A DNA stretch of 64,000 nt, from positions 310,001 to 374,000 of the forward strand of contig NZ_FUZA01000006.1 of the NCBI RefSeq assembly GCF_900167945.1, read 5' to 3'. The notes under the pieces are model-generated. The model saw nothing but the letters and a program-made list of their open reading frames with translations. It did not search any database and was not told the DNA's origin. Below, piece by piece: positions 41,605 to 50,354 of this stretch; the first letter of the stretch is position 1; every line of letters starts with the position of its first letter. The position numbers and the translations under genes were made by a program. The stretch is from Dyadobacter psychrophilus (GTDB lineage Bacteria; Bacteroidota; Bacteroidia; Cytophagales; Spirosomataceae).

Positions 41605-42390
41605 TTAGATATCTGAGTAGTCGGTTGGAGTCAAGAAGAAGCTTGTATTTTTTGATACATTATTCTGATACTCCGGGTTCACTTTCAATTTATTCCATTC
41701 CGCATCTGCGCTGAATGCTTTCCAATGTTCGTCGCGGGACGCTTTATTGTCGAAAGTGGTCATGTACATTAAGTTAGGCTGATGGCTGCCCGCAATCACT
41801 TCTGCATAGAACACTGCATTGAAGCCCAATCTTTCAAAAAGAGGAACCTCTCCGCCGTCATTGAACATCTTCACTTTATTTTGATAAATTTTTTCCGTGT
41901 GACCTTCGTAACTGCGCAACTCATAAACGCGGTCTGCTTTTGGTCCTGTTAATCCTGGCTTCTTGTGCATCGGCATGCCCGTAAATGCTTGCAAAACAAT
42001 GGTTTCGTAGCGCGCATAAGGAGGATTTTTGTATTCGGCATCAATGTAATCTTTGCCCGCGGAAGCATATGCCGCGTCTTTTGCAAGTGTTTTGGGCATA
42101 TCCAGCAATTGTTCCAGTGATTTCAATGGTGTGAAAACGTAAATCAGTTTTCCGGCCATTGTATCTGATGCAACAGGTTTGAAAACACCAACATTCTTGA
42201 TCCCTGCGCGATGCATGGCCGGAATGTAGGCGTCTTTTAGGTAAGCTTCAATTCTCGCTTGCTGATCCGGGTTTTTTAATTGATAGATCTTGATTTCGTA
42301 AAATTCTCTTTTCGGGGGAGCTGCAACGGCTGCAAATGCAACAGCCATAAATACGAGTAGTAAGGTTTGGAATTTGGAACGGTGGTTCAT
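41605..42390 (-). CDS. Exported NIPSNAP-family protein
   Basis: A 261-residue protein with a signal peptide (about residues 1-23, ending AVAAPP) and two ferredoxin-like NIPSNAP modules: FYEIKIYQLKNPDQQARIEAYL near 31 and VYELRSYEGHTEKIYQNKVKMF near 155 (each a family hallmark ExRxY start). Function of the family in bacteria is unknown. Located upstream of the MDR oxidoreductase on the same strand. Confidence 0.85.
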   Translation of the reverse strand: MNHRSKFQTLLLVFMAVAFAAVAAPPKREFYEIKIYQLKNPDQQARIEAYLKDAYIPAMHRAGIKNVGVFKPVASDTMAGKLIYVFTPLKSLEQLLDMPKTLAKDAAYASAGKDYIDAEYKNPPYARYETIVLQAFTGMPMHKKPGLTGPKADRVYELRSYEGHTEKIYQNKVKMFNDGGEVPLFERLGFNAVFYAEVIAGSHQPNLMYMTTFDNKASRDEHWKAFSADAEWNKLKVNPEYQNNVSKNTSFFLTPTDYSDI

Positions 42391-42500
42391 GAAAACTTAT
42401 AAAAATTAAAATGGTGATTATTGTGGTTAAAAAAGACGACAAATCCTTTGCTCTACCCTAAATCGCCATTATAAGATTTAATTTTCCCTGAAAGGCCGTA

Positions 42501-43532
42501 TCAGAATTTAGGACAAGACAATTGTTTTTTGCTGCTCTTGCTGCGTCTCGGCTTGGATTCGATGGGATCAAAAATGTAGGATAACGATATTTCGTGCGCC
42601 CCGCCGCTGCTGGCACCGAGCGTTGATATCGTCAAGTCGTAGCTGTAACCAATTGAAAATTTATCCTGGCGATAACCAGCGAGGAAAATGAGCGCTTCGT
42701 GGTTATTGATGTTCTGTTCGTATTTTTTGAAAGGAATGCCCCGATACCAAACTCCCAAAACCAATGGTTCAATGGTTGCATACAAACCCGCATCAAACTG
42801 GTCGTATTTGCCTTGCTTTTTGTACATAATTGCAGGAGAAATCGTCTTTTCCTTATCAATTTCATCTCCCAAGAATGTATAACCTGCAAAAGGAATCCTT
42901 AATCCAGCCTGAAAACTGGTCTTAACCGGCAACCTTGCTTCCGAAACCGAAGAAAATGCCTGGTTAGGACGATTTAGATGATGTGCCGAAATTCCCGCCC
43001 AATACCAGTCAGAATAAAGCATTAAGCCAGATCCAAAATCCGCATAGTTTACATTCGGCCCGCCTTGCGCAAATGGATCCTCCGAAGGCTGTCCGGTAAG
43101 TCCACCATTATTATATTGATCACCAAATGTCAGTCCGAAATAATCCAGTTTCCGGGAAGCAAACCCACCCTGGATTCCGAGGCGGAGCGATGTCACTTCA
43201 TTTAACCGGATCTGGTAAGAATACTGAAGTGCTACATCCGTTGATTTCAGGTTACCGAGGCCCTGGCTGTCCATGGTTACCAAAACACCAAGCCCGCTAT
43301 TATAATTGGGCAGAAAAATATCGGCACCCACGGAAGTTGTTACAAAGTTCGCTGACAATGATGGCCACTGATTTCTGTAATTGATCGTAGCACGCGGTGC
43401 AAGCGCTCCACCGGCAAGTGCCGGATTCAGATACAGGGGATTCGCATAAAATTGCGAAAACTGCGGGTCCTGGCTCCAACCTTTCAGGCAAAGCAGTGTC
43501 AGTACAAAAAGGAGAAGTAAACGCTTTATCAT
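42501..43532 (-). CDS. PorP/SprF-family type IX secretion membrane protein
   Basis: A 343-residue protein with a signal peptide (residues 1-20) followed by QDPQFSQFYANPLYLNPALAG, the start signature of the PorP/SprF family, and barrel strands through to about 330 (SIGYSYDLTISTLG near 300). The C-terminus is basic (SKPRRSKSSKKQLS). PorP/SprF proteins are outer-membrane partners for T9SS substrates; here the divergent neighbour carries a type-B CTD, making it the likely client. A TAATTTTG box (minus strand, 43591-43598) with TTTG at 43616-43619 may be its promoter. Confidence 0.92.
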   Translation of the reverse strand: MIKRLLLLFVLTLLCLKGWSQDPQFSQFYANPLYLNPALAGGALAPRATINYRNQWPSLSANFVTTSVGADIFLPNYNSGLGVLVTMDSQGLGNLKSTDVALQYSYQIRLNEVTSLRLGIQGGFASRKLDYFGLTFGDQYNNGGLTGQPSEDPFAQGGPNVNYADFGSGLMLYSDWYWAGISAHHLNRPNQAFSSVSEARLPVKTSFQAGLRIPFAGYTFLGDEIDKEKTISPAIMYKKQGKYDQFDAGLYATIEPLVLGVWYRGIPFKKYEQNINNHEALIFLAGYRQDKFSIGYSYDLTISTLGASSGGAHEISLSYIFDPIESKPRRSKSSKKQLSCPKF

Positions 43533-43756
43533 AAATATTTCTTATTGCCGCACGTTAATGAGCGGAGGGAAAACAAGCTCAAAAAAAATACAAAATTAAA
43601 TTCACAAAATATCATCAAATTGCGTATTAATATTCAAATTAGAGTGGTTTTTACGACATTACCGCACAAAATTTTAACATTTTATTTTCGTTAGTATTGT
43701 CAGGTAATCCGAATATTAATTGTGGTGGCGTGGGGTGTTTGAACTAGTAACGAAAC

Positions 43757-46630
43757 ATGGGGCGATTTTATAATAAGTACCAACAAATATTTTATTCAAC
43801 ATTCTTTCTCATACTGCTGACCACAGTGTTTGCAAACGCGCAGGACTTTAAAGTCGAAGGGCAGTGTATGCAGAACCCGGATTGCGAAGCCGATTCAACA
43901 ACATTCAGTGATACGCTAAGTACGGCTATTGCGTGGCAATGGAGTTTTGGAGAAGGCGGCGCGACGGATAACCGGCGAATTGCGCAGCATTCCTACCTCG
44001 CACCCGGGCAGTATAATGTAACATTGACTCGTACGATCAGAGGCGGGACAACGCAAACGGTTTCAAAAGTTGTTCAGATTGGCGAGTTACCGCCCGCATT
44101 TCAGGAATGGAAAACGGATACGACGATTTGTCCTGGCGATACGTTAATCCTGGATCCTTATCCCCAAGGTGCACCGGATGGGGCACGATATGTCTGGTAT
44201 CCCAAAGGCGACACGACGCAAACCTTAAATGTTGATAGCTCAGGCTGTTACTCCGTAGAAGTGATCTTGCCTAATGGTTGTAAAATCCAGGATCGGATCA
44301 ATGTGAAGATCTGTATGGAACCTTCCAATCAGGAAGGAGCTAAGTGGTTTTTCGGTGGAAATGCAGGACTTGATTTCTCAAATAATCCGCCCACGCCGAT
44401 TACCGACGGCAAGCTGAATACGCCCGAAGGAACCTCATCCATAGCCAATTCCAAAGGTCAATTACTGTTTTATTCTGATGGAATAACAGTCTGGAACAAG
44501 AACGGGGACGTCATGCCCTGTTTCGAGCAGCCCAATTGCCCGCCGCTAAAAGGAAGCCCGAATTCCACCCAATCCGTCCTTATTGTCCCGCAGCCCACTT
44601 GTAAGGGTTGTGAATATTTGTTCAATGTGTTTACAACTTCGGATATCAATGGTGAAAAGCTGTTAACCAAAAGCGTTGTGGACATGCGCCGGAACAATGG
44701 CCTGGGTGCGATCATTGAAACAAACACAGTATTACAACAACCTACAACCGAACGTATAGTGTCTGCACGTAATGACCGCGACAGCACTTATTGGGTTATT
44801 TCTCACGATTACGGAACGAACAAATTTCGCATTTTCCACGCTACAACCGGCGGTTTAATAGAAAGCAGCGCTCCTGAGCTCGGTATGAAGCATGATAGCC
44901 TGGGAAAAGCAGAAGGTTATATGAAATTTTCCTCGCCTGACAGCGCCACAGGGCAGCGCAGACTGGCGGTGATTATCCCCGGCCCACCAAAAAATTATGT
45001 TGAATTATTCAGTTTCAATGATTCAACAGGCACATTAACCTATGATAAAACCGTAGATCTGGGAGCCGCGCCGCCCACAGCTTATGGAATTGAGTTTTCG
45101 CCCAGCGGGGAGAAAATGTATATTTCATTCTCCGGCGAAAACGGCACCAGTTCTTATTTAAAACAGTACGATCTCACATTACCCGACAGCTTGCTGACAG
45201 AAACGGCGATAACCATTGACAGTTCTGCCAACCGAAAATTCGGTGCTTTGCAATTTGGCCCTGATGGAAGGATTTATATGGCGATTGAGGGCAGTGAATA
45301 TCTCGCCGTTATCGGTGAGCCGGAAGGGAATTCTCTTACGGGCGTTGAGTATGAGCGTGATGCCGTAAGTTTGGGTGGTAAAAAAAGTCAGTTAGGTTTG
45401 CCAAATATGGTGCAGGATTTCACGCAGGAATCGTCCGGTCCTGGATTTGAAGCAAGCGGTTTTTGTACCAATGAACCCACAACCTTTGAAGCAAGCCCGA
45501 TTTGCGACCCGATCGAAGATACTTACCAGTGGGATTTCCTGGGTGATGGAAGCTTTACAGCCCCTTCCAAAGAGCAAAAAGCAACCTATACTTATACAAA
45601 ACCAGGCACTTATATGGTGCGTATGCGCGCGACCAATAAATGTAAAGACACCACCATTGTGCAGGAAGTCGTTATTTTCGAAACACCTCCTCCGATTAAT
45701 CTGGGTGCTGACAAAGACACTTGCGGCGCTTTTGTTCCTTTGGATATGGGCGTTCAGGCAGAGGTGTACGCCTGGATTCACCGTGGCAGGGTGGTTGGCC
45801 GCCAGAAAACATATAATGCGGTTGCGACTGGCCGTTACATTGCTGTTGCCTTCAACGGTCCGCAAGGAGAATGTTTTTCTGCCGACACCATTGAAATTAC
45901 ATTACGACGCCCGCCAGCATTTTCGATCGGGCCTGACACGACGTTATGCCGCGACAGTTCTATAGTATTAACTGTTCAAAGTGACCGCTGGATTGAATAC
46001 AATTGGAGCACCGGCGAAGACACAAAAGAAATCACTGTTGGTGAGGCCGGTTCTTACTTTGTGATTGTGAAAGACCGTAATGATTGCTACAACTCAGACA
46101 CCATTCAGGTTGGCGAGCGGCCTTCACCGATCCTGAATCTATTGCCTGAATATGCGATTTGCATTCCAGATGGTCAATCGGTTATTCTGGATGCGAATGG
46201 ACAAGGCGTGCAGTCCTACGAATGGCCACATTCCGGCGACACGACGCGTACGGTGACTGTTGGTGCTGAGGGAAGTTACACGGTGATCGCTGTGAATAAA
46301 GAGGGCTGTGTGGCGCAGCAAACGACCGAAGTTGTAGACCGGTGCGAGCCCAGGTTCTTTATTCCAGATGCATTTACACCGGACGGCGAGGGCCACAACG
46401 AAATTCTGGAAATTTTCGGGGCATATTATACCAATTTTTCAATTCGCATCTATAACCGCTGGGGTGAGGTAATTTATGCTTCTACAAACATTGAAGACCG
46501 CTGGGACGGGACATACAAAGGCCTGAAAGTGCAGCCCGGAGCCTATCCTTATGTGATCTCTTACGAGGCGCTTTACTATCCCGAACGCGCACCAAATGTG
46601 AAGCGTGGTTCGGTAATGATCATCCGGTAA
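43757..46630 (+). CDS. Large secreted PKD/CHU protein with T9SS type-B sorting domain
   Basis: A 957-residue exported protein. Signal peptide at about 10-30 (ending ANAQ). A PKD domain lies near 45-115 (WQWSFGEGGATDNRRIAQHSY), a propeller-like region at about 195-560, a second PKD domain near 590-645 (YQWDFLGDGSFTAPS), and several Cys-containing Ig-like modules (DTTLCRDSSIVL type) at about 650-870. The C-terminal gliding-motility/CHU domain (FIPDAFTPDGEGHNEILEI; IYNRWGEVIYAS; DGTYKG) at about 875-957 is a type-B T9SS sorting domain. It is likely exported and attached to or released from the surface, with the divergent PorP/SprF as partner. Confidence 0.9.
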   Translation: MGRFYNKYQQIFYSTFFLILLTTVFANAQDFKVEGQCMQNPDCEADSTTFSDTLSTAIAWQWSFGEGGATDNRRIAQHSYLAPGQYNVTLTRTIRGGTTQTVSKVVQIGELPPAFQEWKTDTTICPGDTLILDPYPQGAPDGARYVWYPKGDTTQTLNVDSSGCYSVEVILPNGCKIQDRINVKICMEPSNQEGAKWFFGGNAGLDFSNNPPTPITDGKLNTPEGTSSIANSKGQLLFYSDGITVWNKNGDVMPCFEQPNCPPLKGSPNSTQSVLIVPQPTCKGCEYLFNVFTTSDINGEKLLTKSVVDMRRNNGLGAIIETNTVLQQPTTERIVSARNDRDSTYWVISHDYGTNKFRIFHATTGGLIESSAPELGMKHDSLGKAEGYMKFSSPDSATGQRRLAVIIPGPPKNYVELFSFNDSTGTLTYDKTVDLGAAPPTAYGIEFSPSGEKMYISFSGENGTSSYLKQYDLTLPDSLLTETAITIDSSANRKFGALQFGPDGRIYMAIEGSEYLAVIGEPEGNSLTGVEYERDAVSLGGKKSQLGLPNMVQDFTQESSGPGFEASGFCTNEPTTFEASPICDPIEDTYQWDFLGDGSFTAPSKEQKATYTYTKPGTYMVRMRATNKCKDTTIVQEVVIFETPPPINLGADKDTCGAFVPLDMGVQAEVYAWIHRGRVVGRQKTYNAVATGRYIAVAFNGPQGECFSADTIEITLRRPPAFSIGPDTTLCRDSSIVLTVQSDRWIEYNWSTGEDTKEITVGEAGSYFVIVKDRNDCYNSDTIQVGERPSPILNLLPEYAICIPDGQSVILDANGQGVQSYEWPHSGDTTRTVTVGAEGSYTVIAVNKEGCVAQQTTEVVDRCEPRFFIPDAFTPDGEGHNEILEIFGAYYTNFSIRIYNRWGEVIYASTNIEDRWDGTYKGLKVQPGAYPYVISYEALYYPERAPNVKRGSVMIIR

Positions 46631-46687
46631 GCTTCTTTTTGCAGATTAAAACGAGTATTTTTGGTTAAGTTTATTTAGCCGATTATT

Positions 46688-47713
46688 ATGCGTCAGGATT
46701 ATTTGTCCGGAGATAAAGAAAATCTTTCCAATACTGAAAAAGAAATTGAGCGCGCATTGCGACCGCTTACTTTTGATGACTTTACGGGTCAGGACAAAAT
46801 TCTGGAAAACCTTAAAATTTTTGTGCAGGCCGCGCGCCAGCGTGGCGATGCGCTCGATCACGTCTTGTTGCACGGCCCCCCGGGATTGGGAAAAACGACT
46901 TTATCCAATATTGTGGCCAATGAGCTGGGCGCAGGAATAAAGATCACTTCCGGCCCTGTTTTAGACAAGCCCAGCGATCTTGCGGGTCTGCTAACCAACT
47001 TGCAGGAACACGACGTGTTGTTCATTGATGAAATCCACCGTTTAAATCCCATTGTTGAGGAATATCTGTATTCAGCGATGGAAGATTACAAAATCGACAT
47101 TATGCTCGATAGTGGCCCCAATGCACGCAGCATTCAGATTGGATTGAATCCTTTTACATTAATCGGTGCCACAACGCGCGCGGGCATGCTTACGTCGCCT
47201 TTGCGTGCACGATTTGGTATTAATGCACGCCTGGAATATTACGACGCCCAATTATTATCCACAATCTTAAAACGCTCCGCCGCTATTCTCGGCACTCCGC
47301 TGGAAGAAGACGCAGCATTCGAAATTGCCCGCCGCAGCCGCGGAACCCCTCGTATTGCAAACAATCTTTTGCGTCGCACGCGTGACTTCGCGCAGGTGAA
47401 GGGCAATGGTAAAGTTACTGTTGAAATAGCTGAAATTGCTTTGCTGGCATTGGATGTAGATCAGAACGGGCTTGATGAAATGGACAATCGTATATTGTCA
47501 ACGATCATTCAAAAATTTAAAGGCGGGCCGGTCGGGCTTTCAACGATTGCAACGGCATGCGGAGAAGAGGCGGAAACGATTGAGGAGGTTTATGAGCCAT
47601 TCCTGATTAAGGAAGGATATATGAAGCGGACTTCAAGAGGTCGTGAGGTTACGGAGAAGGCTTACAAGCACTTAGGGATCCTGCCAACGTATCGTTCAGG
47701 AGAGCTTTTTTAA
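46688..47713 (+). CDS. ruvB: Holliday junction branch migration ATPase RuvB
   Basis: A 341-residue AAA+ motor acting with RuvA (not in this window) at Holliday junctions. Walker A GPPGLGKTTLSNI is near residue 62, Walker B LFIDEIHRLN near 115, sensor motif GATTRAGMLTSPLRARFG near 160, and the C-terminal winged helix RTSRGREVTEKAYKHL. Full length and typical start. Confidence 0.98.
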   Translation: MRQDYLSGDKENLSNTEKEIERALRPLTFDDFTGQDKILENLKIFVQAARQRGDALDHVLLHGPPGLGKTTLSNIVANELGAGIKITSGPVLDKPSDLAGLLTNLQEHDVLFIDEIHRLNPIVEEYLYSAMEDYKIDIMLDSGPNARSIQIGLNPFTLIGATTRAGMLTSPLRARFGINARLEYYDAQLLSTILKRSAAILGTPLEEDAAFEIARRSRGTPRIANNLLRRTRDFAQVKGNGKVTVEIAEIALLALDVDQNGLDEMDNRILSTIIQKFKGGPVGLSTIATACGEEAETIEEVYEPFLIKEGYMKRTSRGREVTEKAYKHLGILPTYRSGELF

Positions 47714-47766
47714 GATTATACTCCACGAAGTTTTAAGAATTAATCGCGAATTAACTTTGAAAGTAG

Positions 47767-47774
47767 TATTTTTG
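47767..47774 (+). promoter_or_regulatory. Candidate -7 element of the Nudix gene
   Basis: TATTTTTG, an exact TAnnTTTG match, 22 nt upstream of the Nudix start. No clear TTG at the right distance was found. Confidence 0.4.
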
Positions 47775-47796
47775 CGGTAAATTACTAACCGCCTCT

Positions 47797-48222
47797 ATGA
47801 TTGAAGTACTGGTTTCCGAAAAATTGGTTGTGAGAGTGCCCTGTGCTGTGATTGAACATAATGGAAAAGTACTGGCTGGACAACGTAGCGCTGCATTATC
47901 TTTCCCTTTGCAATGGGAGTTTCCCGGTGGTAAGCAAGAGAAAGGCGAAACGGACGAAGAAACACTCAAGCGCGAAATAATAGAAGAGCTGAATGTTGAA
48001 ATTGAGATAATAGACAAGCTCCCCGAAACATCAAAAGATCAGGGCTGGCGGGAAATTATTCTCGTTCCCTTCGTTTGCAAACTCAAAACACTCGACATTA
48101 CATTAACCGAGCACGAACAGATCCAATGGATGGACGCTTCGGAGTTGCCTTCTCTCGATTGGACAGAAGCCGATTTAAATGTGATCGAAAATTATTACAA
48201 TTATTTAGCGATTGAAAAGTAA
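47797..48222 (+). CDS. MutT-like Nudix hydrolase (8-oxo-dGTP diphosphatase type)
   Basis: A 141-residue Nudix protein. The Nudix box GGKQEKGETDEETLKREIIEEL (written as GG-x5-E...REx2EEL at about residues 47-68) is intact, preceded by FPLQWEFPG, the MutT-like hallmark. It probably cleans oxidised nucleotide triphosphates. Its 3' end overlaps the convergent pyrC gene by 18 nt. Confidence 0.9.
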   Translation: MIEVLVSEKLVVRVPCAVIEHNGKVLAGQRSAALSFPLQWEFPGGKQEKGETDEETLKREIIEELNVEIEIIDKLPETSKDQGWREIILVPFVCKLKTLDITLTEHEQIQWMDASELPSLDWTEADLNVIENYYNYLAIEK

Positions 48223-49566
48223 TCGCTGCCCTTTCTGACTTTCGTTAAATTTCCCGTTTTCATAAACCAGGTTTCCCGACACGAATGTATGTGATACGCT
48301 GGACTGGAAATTAACTCCCTCAAACGGCGACCAGCCACATTTCGAATAAATATTCCCTGGTTCCACGGTTGTTTGCGCATTGGTGTCTACTAAAATCAAA
48401 TCAGCCCAGTAACCTTCGCGTATATAACCCCGGTTGCTGATTTGGAATAAGTCGGCCACAGCGTGGCTCATTTTTTCAACAATTCTTTCAATAGAAATTT
48501 TGCCAGCTTTATTCAATTCCAGCATCACATTCAATGTATGTTGCACCAAAGGCAACCCCGAAGGTGCCTGCCAGTAACCCTGCGCTTTTTCTTCAATCGT
48601 GTGCGGCGCGTGATCCGTTGCAATGACATCAATGCGGTTGTCCAGCACAGCCTGCAAAATCGCCTCCTTATGGTGTGGCGCTTTGATTGCAGGATTGCAT
48701 TTGATTTTATTCCCAAGTGTGTGATAATCTTCTGCATCAAACCACAAGTGATGCACACAAGCTTCGGCGGTCACTAACTTGGGTTGGCCATCACTTAATA
48801 AAATCTGTCCGTTGGTCCTGATTCCAGGCTCGAAAAGTACAACCTCATCGCCCGTTGAAATGTGGAGAATATGCAGTCTGGTGCCATGCTTATGTGCAAG
48901 CGAGCTCGCAAATGTGGACGATTTCAGACATGCCTCTTCGTTCCTGATCAATGCGTGAATATTGTAGGGAACATTCTCACCATATTTTTCCTTGAAATGC
49001 TCCATCCGCTGCCGAACTGTAGGCTCGTCCTCGCAGTGCGTGGCGATAATGCAAGGTGCGTTTGCAAATATTTTTTCCAAAACCTCCGGTGCATCCACGA
49101 GCATATTGCCCGTTGAGGAGCCCATGAAAATTTTGATCCCGCAAACTTTTGCCGGATTTGTCTTCATTACTTCCTCGTAATTGTCATTGGAAGCACCCAT
49201 GAAGAAGGAATAGTTGGCCAATGAGGTCTCAGCACCAATCTTGTATTTATCTGCAAGTAATTCCTGCGTAAGCGTGTTAGGAACCGTATTTGGCATTTCC
49301 ATGAACGACGTTACACCTCCTGCAACCGCAGCTTTGGCCTCCGTATAAATGTTCGCCTTATGGGTCAACCCCGGCTCACGAAAATGCACCTGGTCATCAA
49401 TGACACCCGGCATCAGATACTGCCCTTTTGCATCAATAACACGGTCTGTCGCGACATGCTGTAAATCTTTTCCGATCCGTTGAATGTGACCATTTTCAAT
49501 TATTACGTCAAACTCATTGATCTCATTCTCATTTACTACTTGTGCATTTACGATCAGCGTGGTCAT
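48205..49566 (-). CDS. pyrC: Dihydroorotase (class I type)
   Basis: A 453-residue amidohydrolase. The PyrC-like motif set is visible: MPGVIDDQVHFREPGLTHK near residue 52, GIKIFMGSSTG (Lys that is carboxylated) near 148, IATHCEDE near 182, HILHIST near 240 and IATDHAPHT near 310. In the first motif the usual HxH metal pair is QxH. I recall this variant in other Bacteroidota dihydroorotases, so I keep PyrC; allantoinase-like activity is a lesser alternative. ATG at 49566 (MTTLIVNAQVV) chosen over the ATG at 49602. Confidence 0.88.
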   Translation of the reverse strand: MTTLIVNAQVVNENEINEFDVIIENGHIQRIGKDLQHVATDRVIDAKGQYLMPGVIDDQVHFREPGLTHKANIYTEAKAAVAGGVTSFMEMPNTVPNTLTQELLADKYKIGAETSLANYSFFMGASNDNYEEVMKTNPAKVCGIKIFMGSSTGNMLVDAPEVLEKIFANAPCIIATHCEDEPTVRQRMEHFKEKYGENVPYNIHALIRNEEACLKSSTFASSLAHKHGTRLHILHISTGDEVVLFEPGIRTNGQILLSDGQPKLVTAEACVHHLWFDAEDYHTLGNKIKCNPAIKAPHHKEAILQAVLDNRIDVIATDHAPHTIEEKAQGYWQAPSGLPLVQHTLNVMLELNKAGKISIERIVEKMSHAVADLFQISNRGYIREGYWADLILVDTNAQTTVEPGNIYSKCGWSPFEGVNFQSSVSHTFVSGNLVYENGKFNESQKGQRLLFNR

Positions 49567-49613
49567 TCGGGGTAAATTTTGATGTGATGCAAAGTTATTC
49601 AAAACCAGTAAAA

Positions 49614-50306
49614 ATGAATCTGAAAAAAATTTTTAGTGATTTCAGCGATCTGATTTTCCCAAGATGCTGCGAAGCGTGCGATCGCTCACTAGTTGGTAAC
49701 GAGGCCACCATATGCACTTCATGCATGATTTCACTCCCGAGAATACATGCTAATGGCCTGCATCAGGATGTGATTCGCTACAAGTTCGTAAATGTTCCCG
49801 AAGTGGCTCTGACGCATTCTTTTTTACTTTTTACCAAAAAAGGGAAAGTGCAGAGGCTCCTGCACGCATTGAAATACAAAGGGAATAAAGACGTCGGGCT
49901 CCTGCTAGGATTTATGTTTGGACAGGAAATGATAGCGACGGGAATGCTGCCGGAAGTTGGCATGATCATTAGCGTGCCGTTACATGCCAAGAAAAAGAAA
50001 TTAAGAGGATACAATCAGAGTGATCTGCTGGCAGAAGGCTTTTCAAACGCAACCGGCATTCCGTGGTCGCCAACGGTGTTGGAAAGGATAAAACACACTG
50101 CAACCCAAACAGGGAAAAGTAAAATGGAACGCCGCGACAATGTAAAAGGTGTTTTTGCAGTAAAAGAGCGCATTGACTCTAAACGCGTGATCATTATAGA
50201 CGATGTATTAACAACTGGCGCAACGCTCGAAGAATGCGTGCAAACATTGAAAATGGCCGGCTGCGAGTCATTTACGATTTTGACCATTGCATTGGCAGAA
50301 CATTAA
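49614..50306 (+). CDS. comF: ComF-family phosphoribosyltransferase-like protein
   Basis: A 230-residue ComF-family protein: an N-terminal zinc-ribbon-like Cys cluster (PRCCEACDRSL and CTSCM near residues 18-38) and a type I PRTase domain with the PRPP motif RVIIIDDVLTTGATLEEC near 182. In transformable bacteria ComF is needed for DNA uptake in the cytoplasm. ATG 49614 (MNLKKIFSDFSDLIF) fits the family; upstream starts at 49542 and 49587 would overlap pyrC or add a non-conserved tail. Divergent from pyrC. Confidence 0.9.
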   Translation: MNLKKIFSDFSDLIFPRCCEACDRSLVGNEATICTSCMISLPRIHANGLHQDVIRYKFVNVPEVALTHSFLLFTKKGKVQRLLHALKYKGNKDVGLLLGFMFGQEMIATGMLPEVGMIISVPLHAKKKKLRGYNQSDLLAEGFSNATGIPWSPTVLERIKHTATQTGKSKMERRDNVKGVFAVKERIDSKRVIIIDDVLTTGATLEECVQTLKMAGCESFTILTIALAEH

Positions 50307-50307
50307 A

Positions 50308-50334
50308 AAGGCGTTGCTCAATGAGCAACGCCTT
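50308..50334 (-). terminator. Intrinsic terminator downstream of gldJ
   Basis: A 13-bp stem AAGGCGTTGCTCA / TGAGCAACGCCTT (50308-50320 and 50322-50334) that on the minus strand ends in TTTTTAATG. It is shared with the convergent comF, whose stop is two bases away. Confidence 0.85.
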
Positions 50335-50354
50335 CGAATATCTGAAATGAATGT

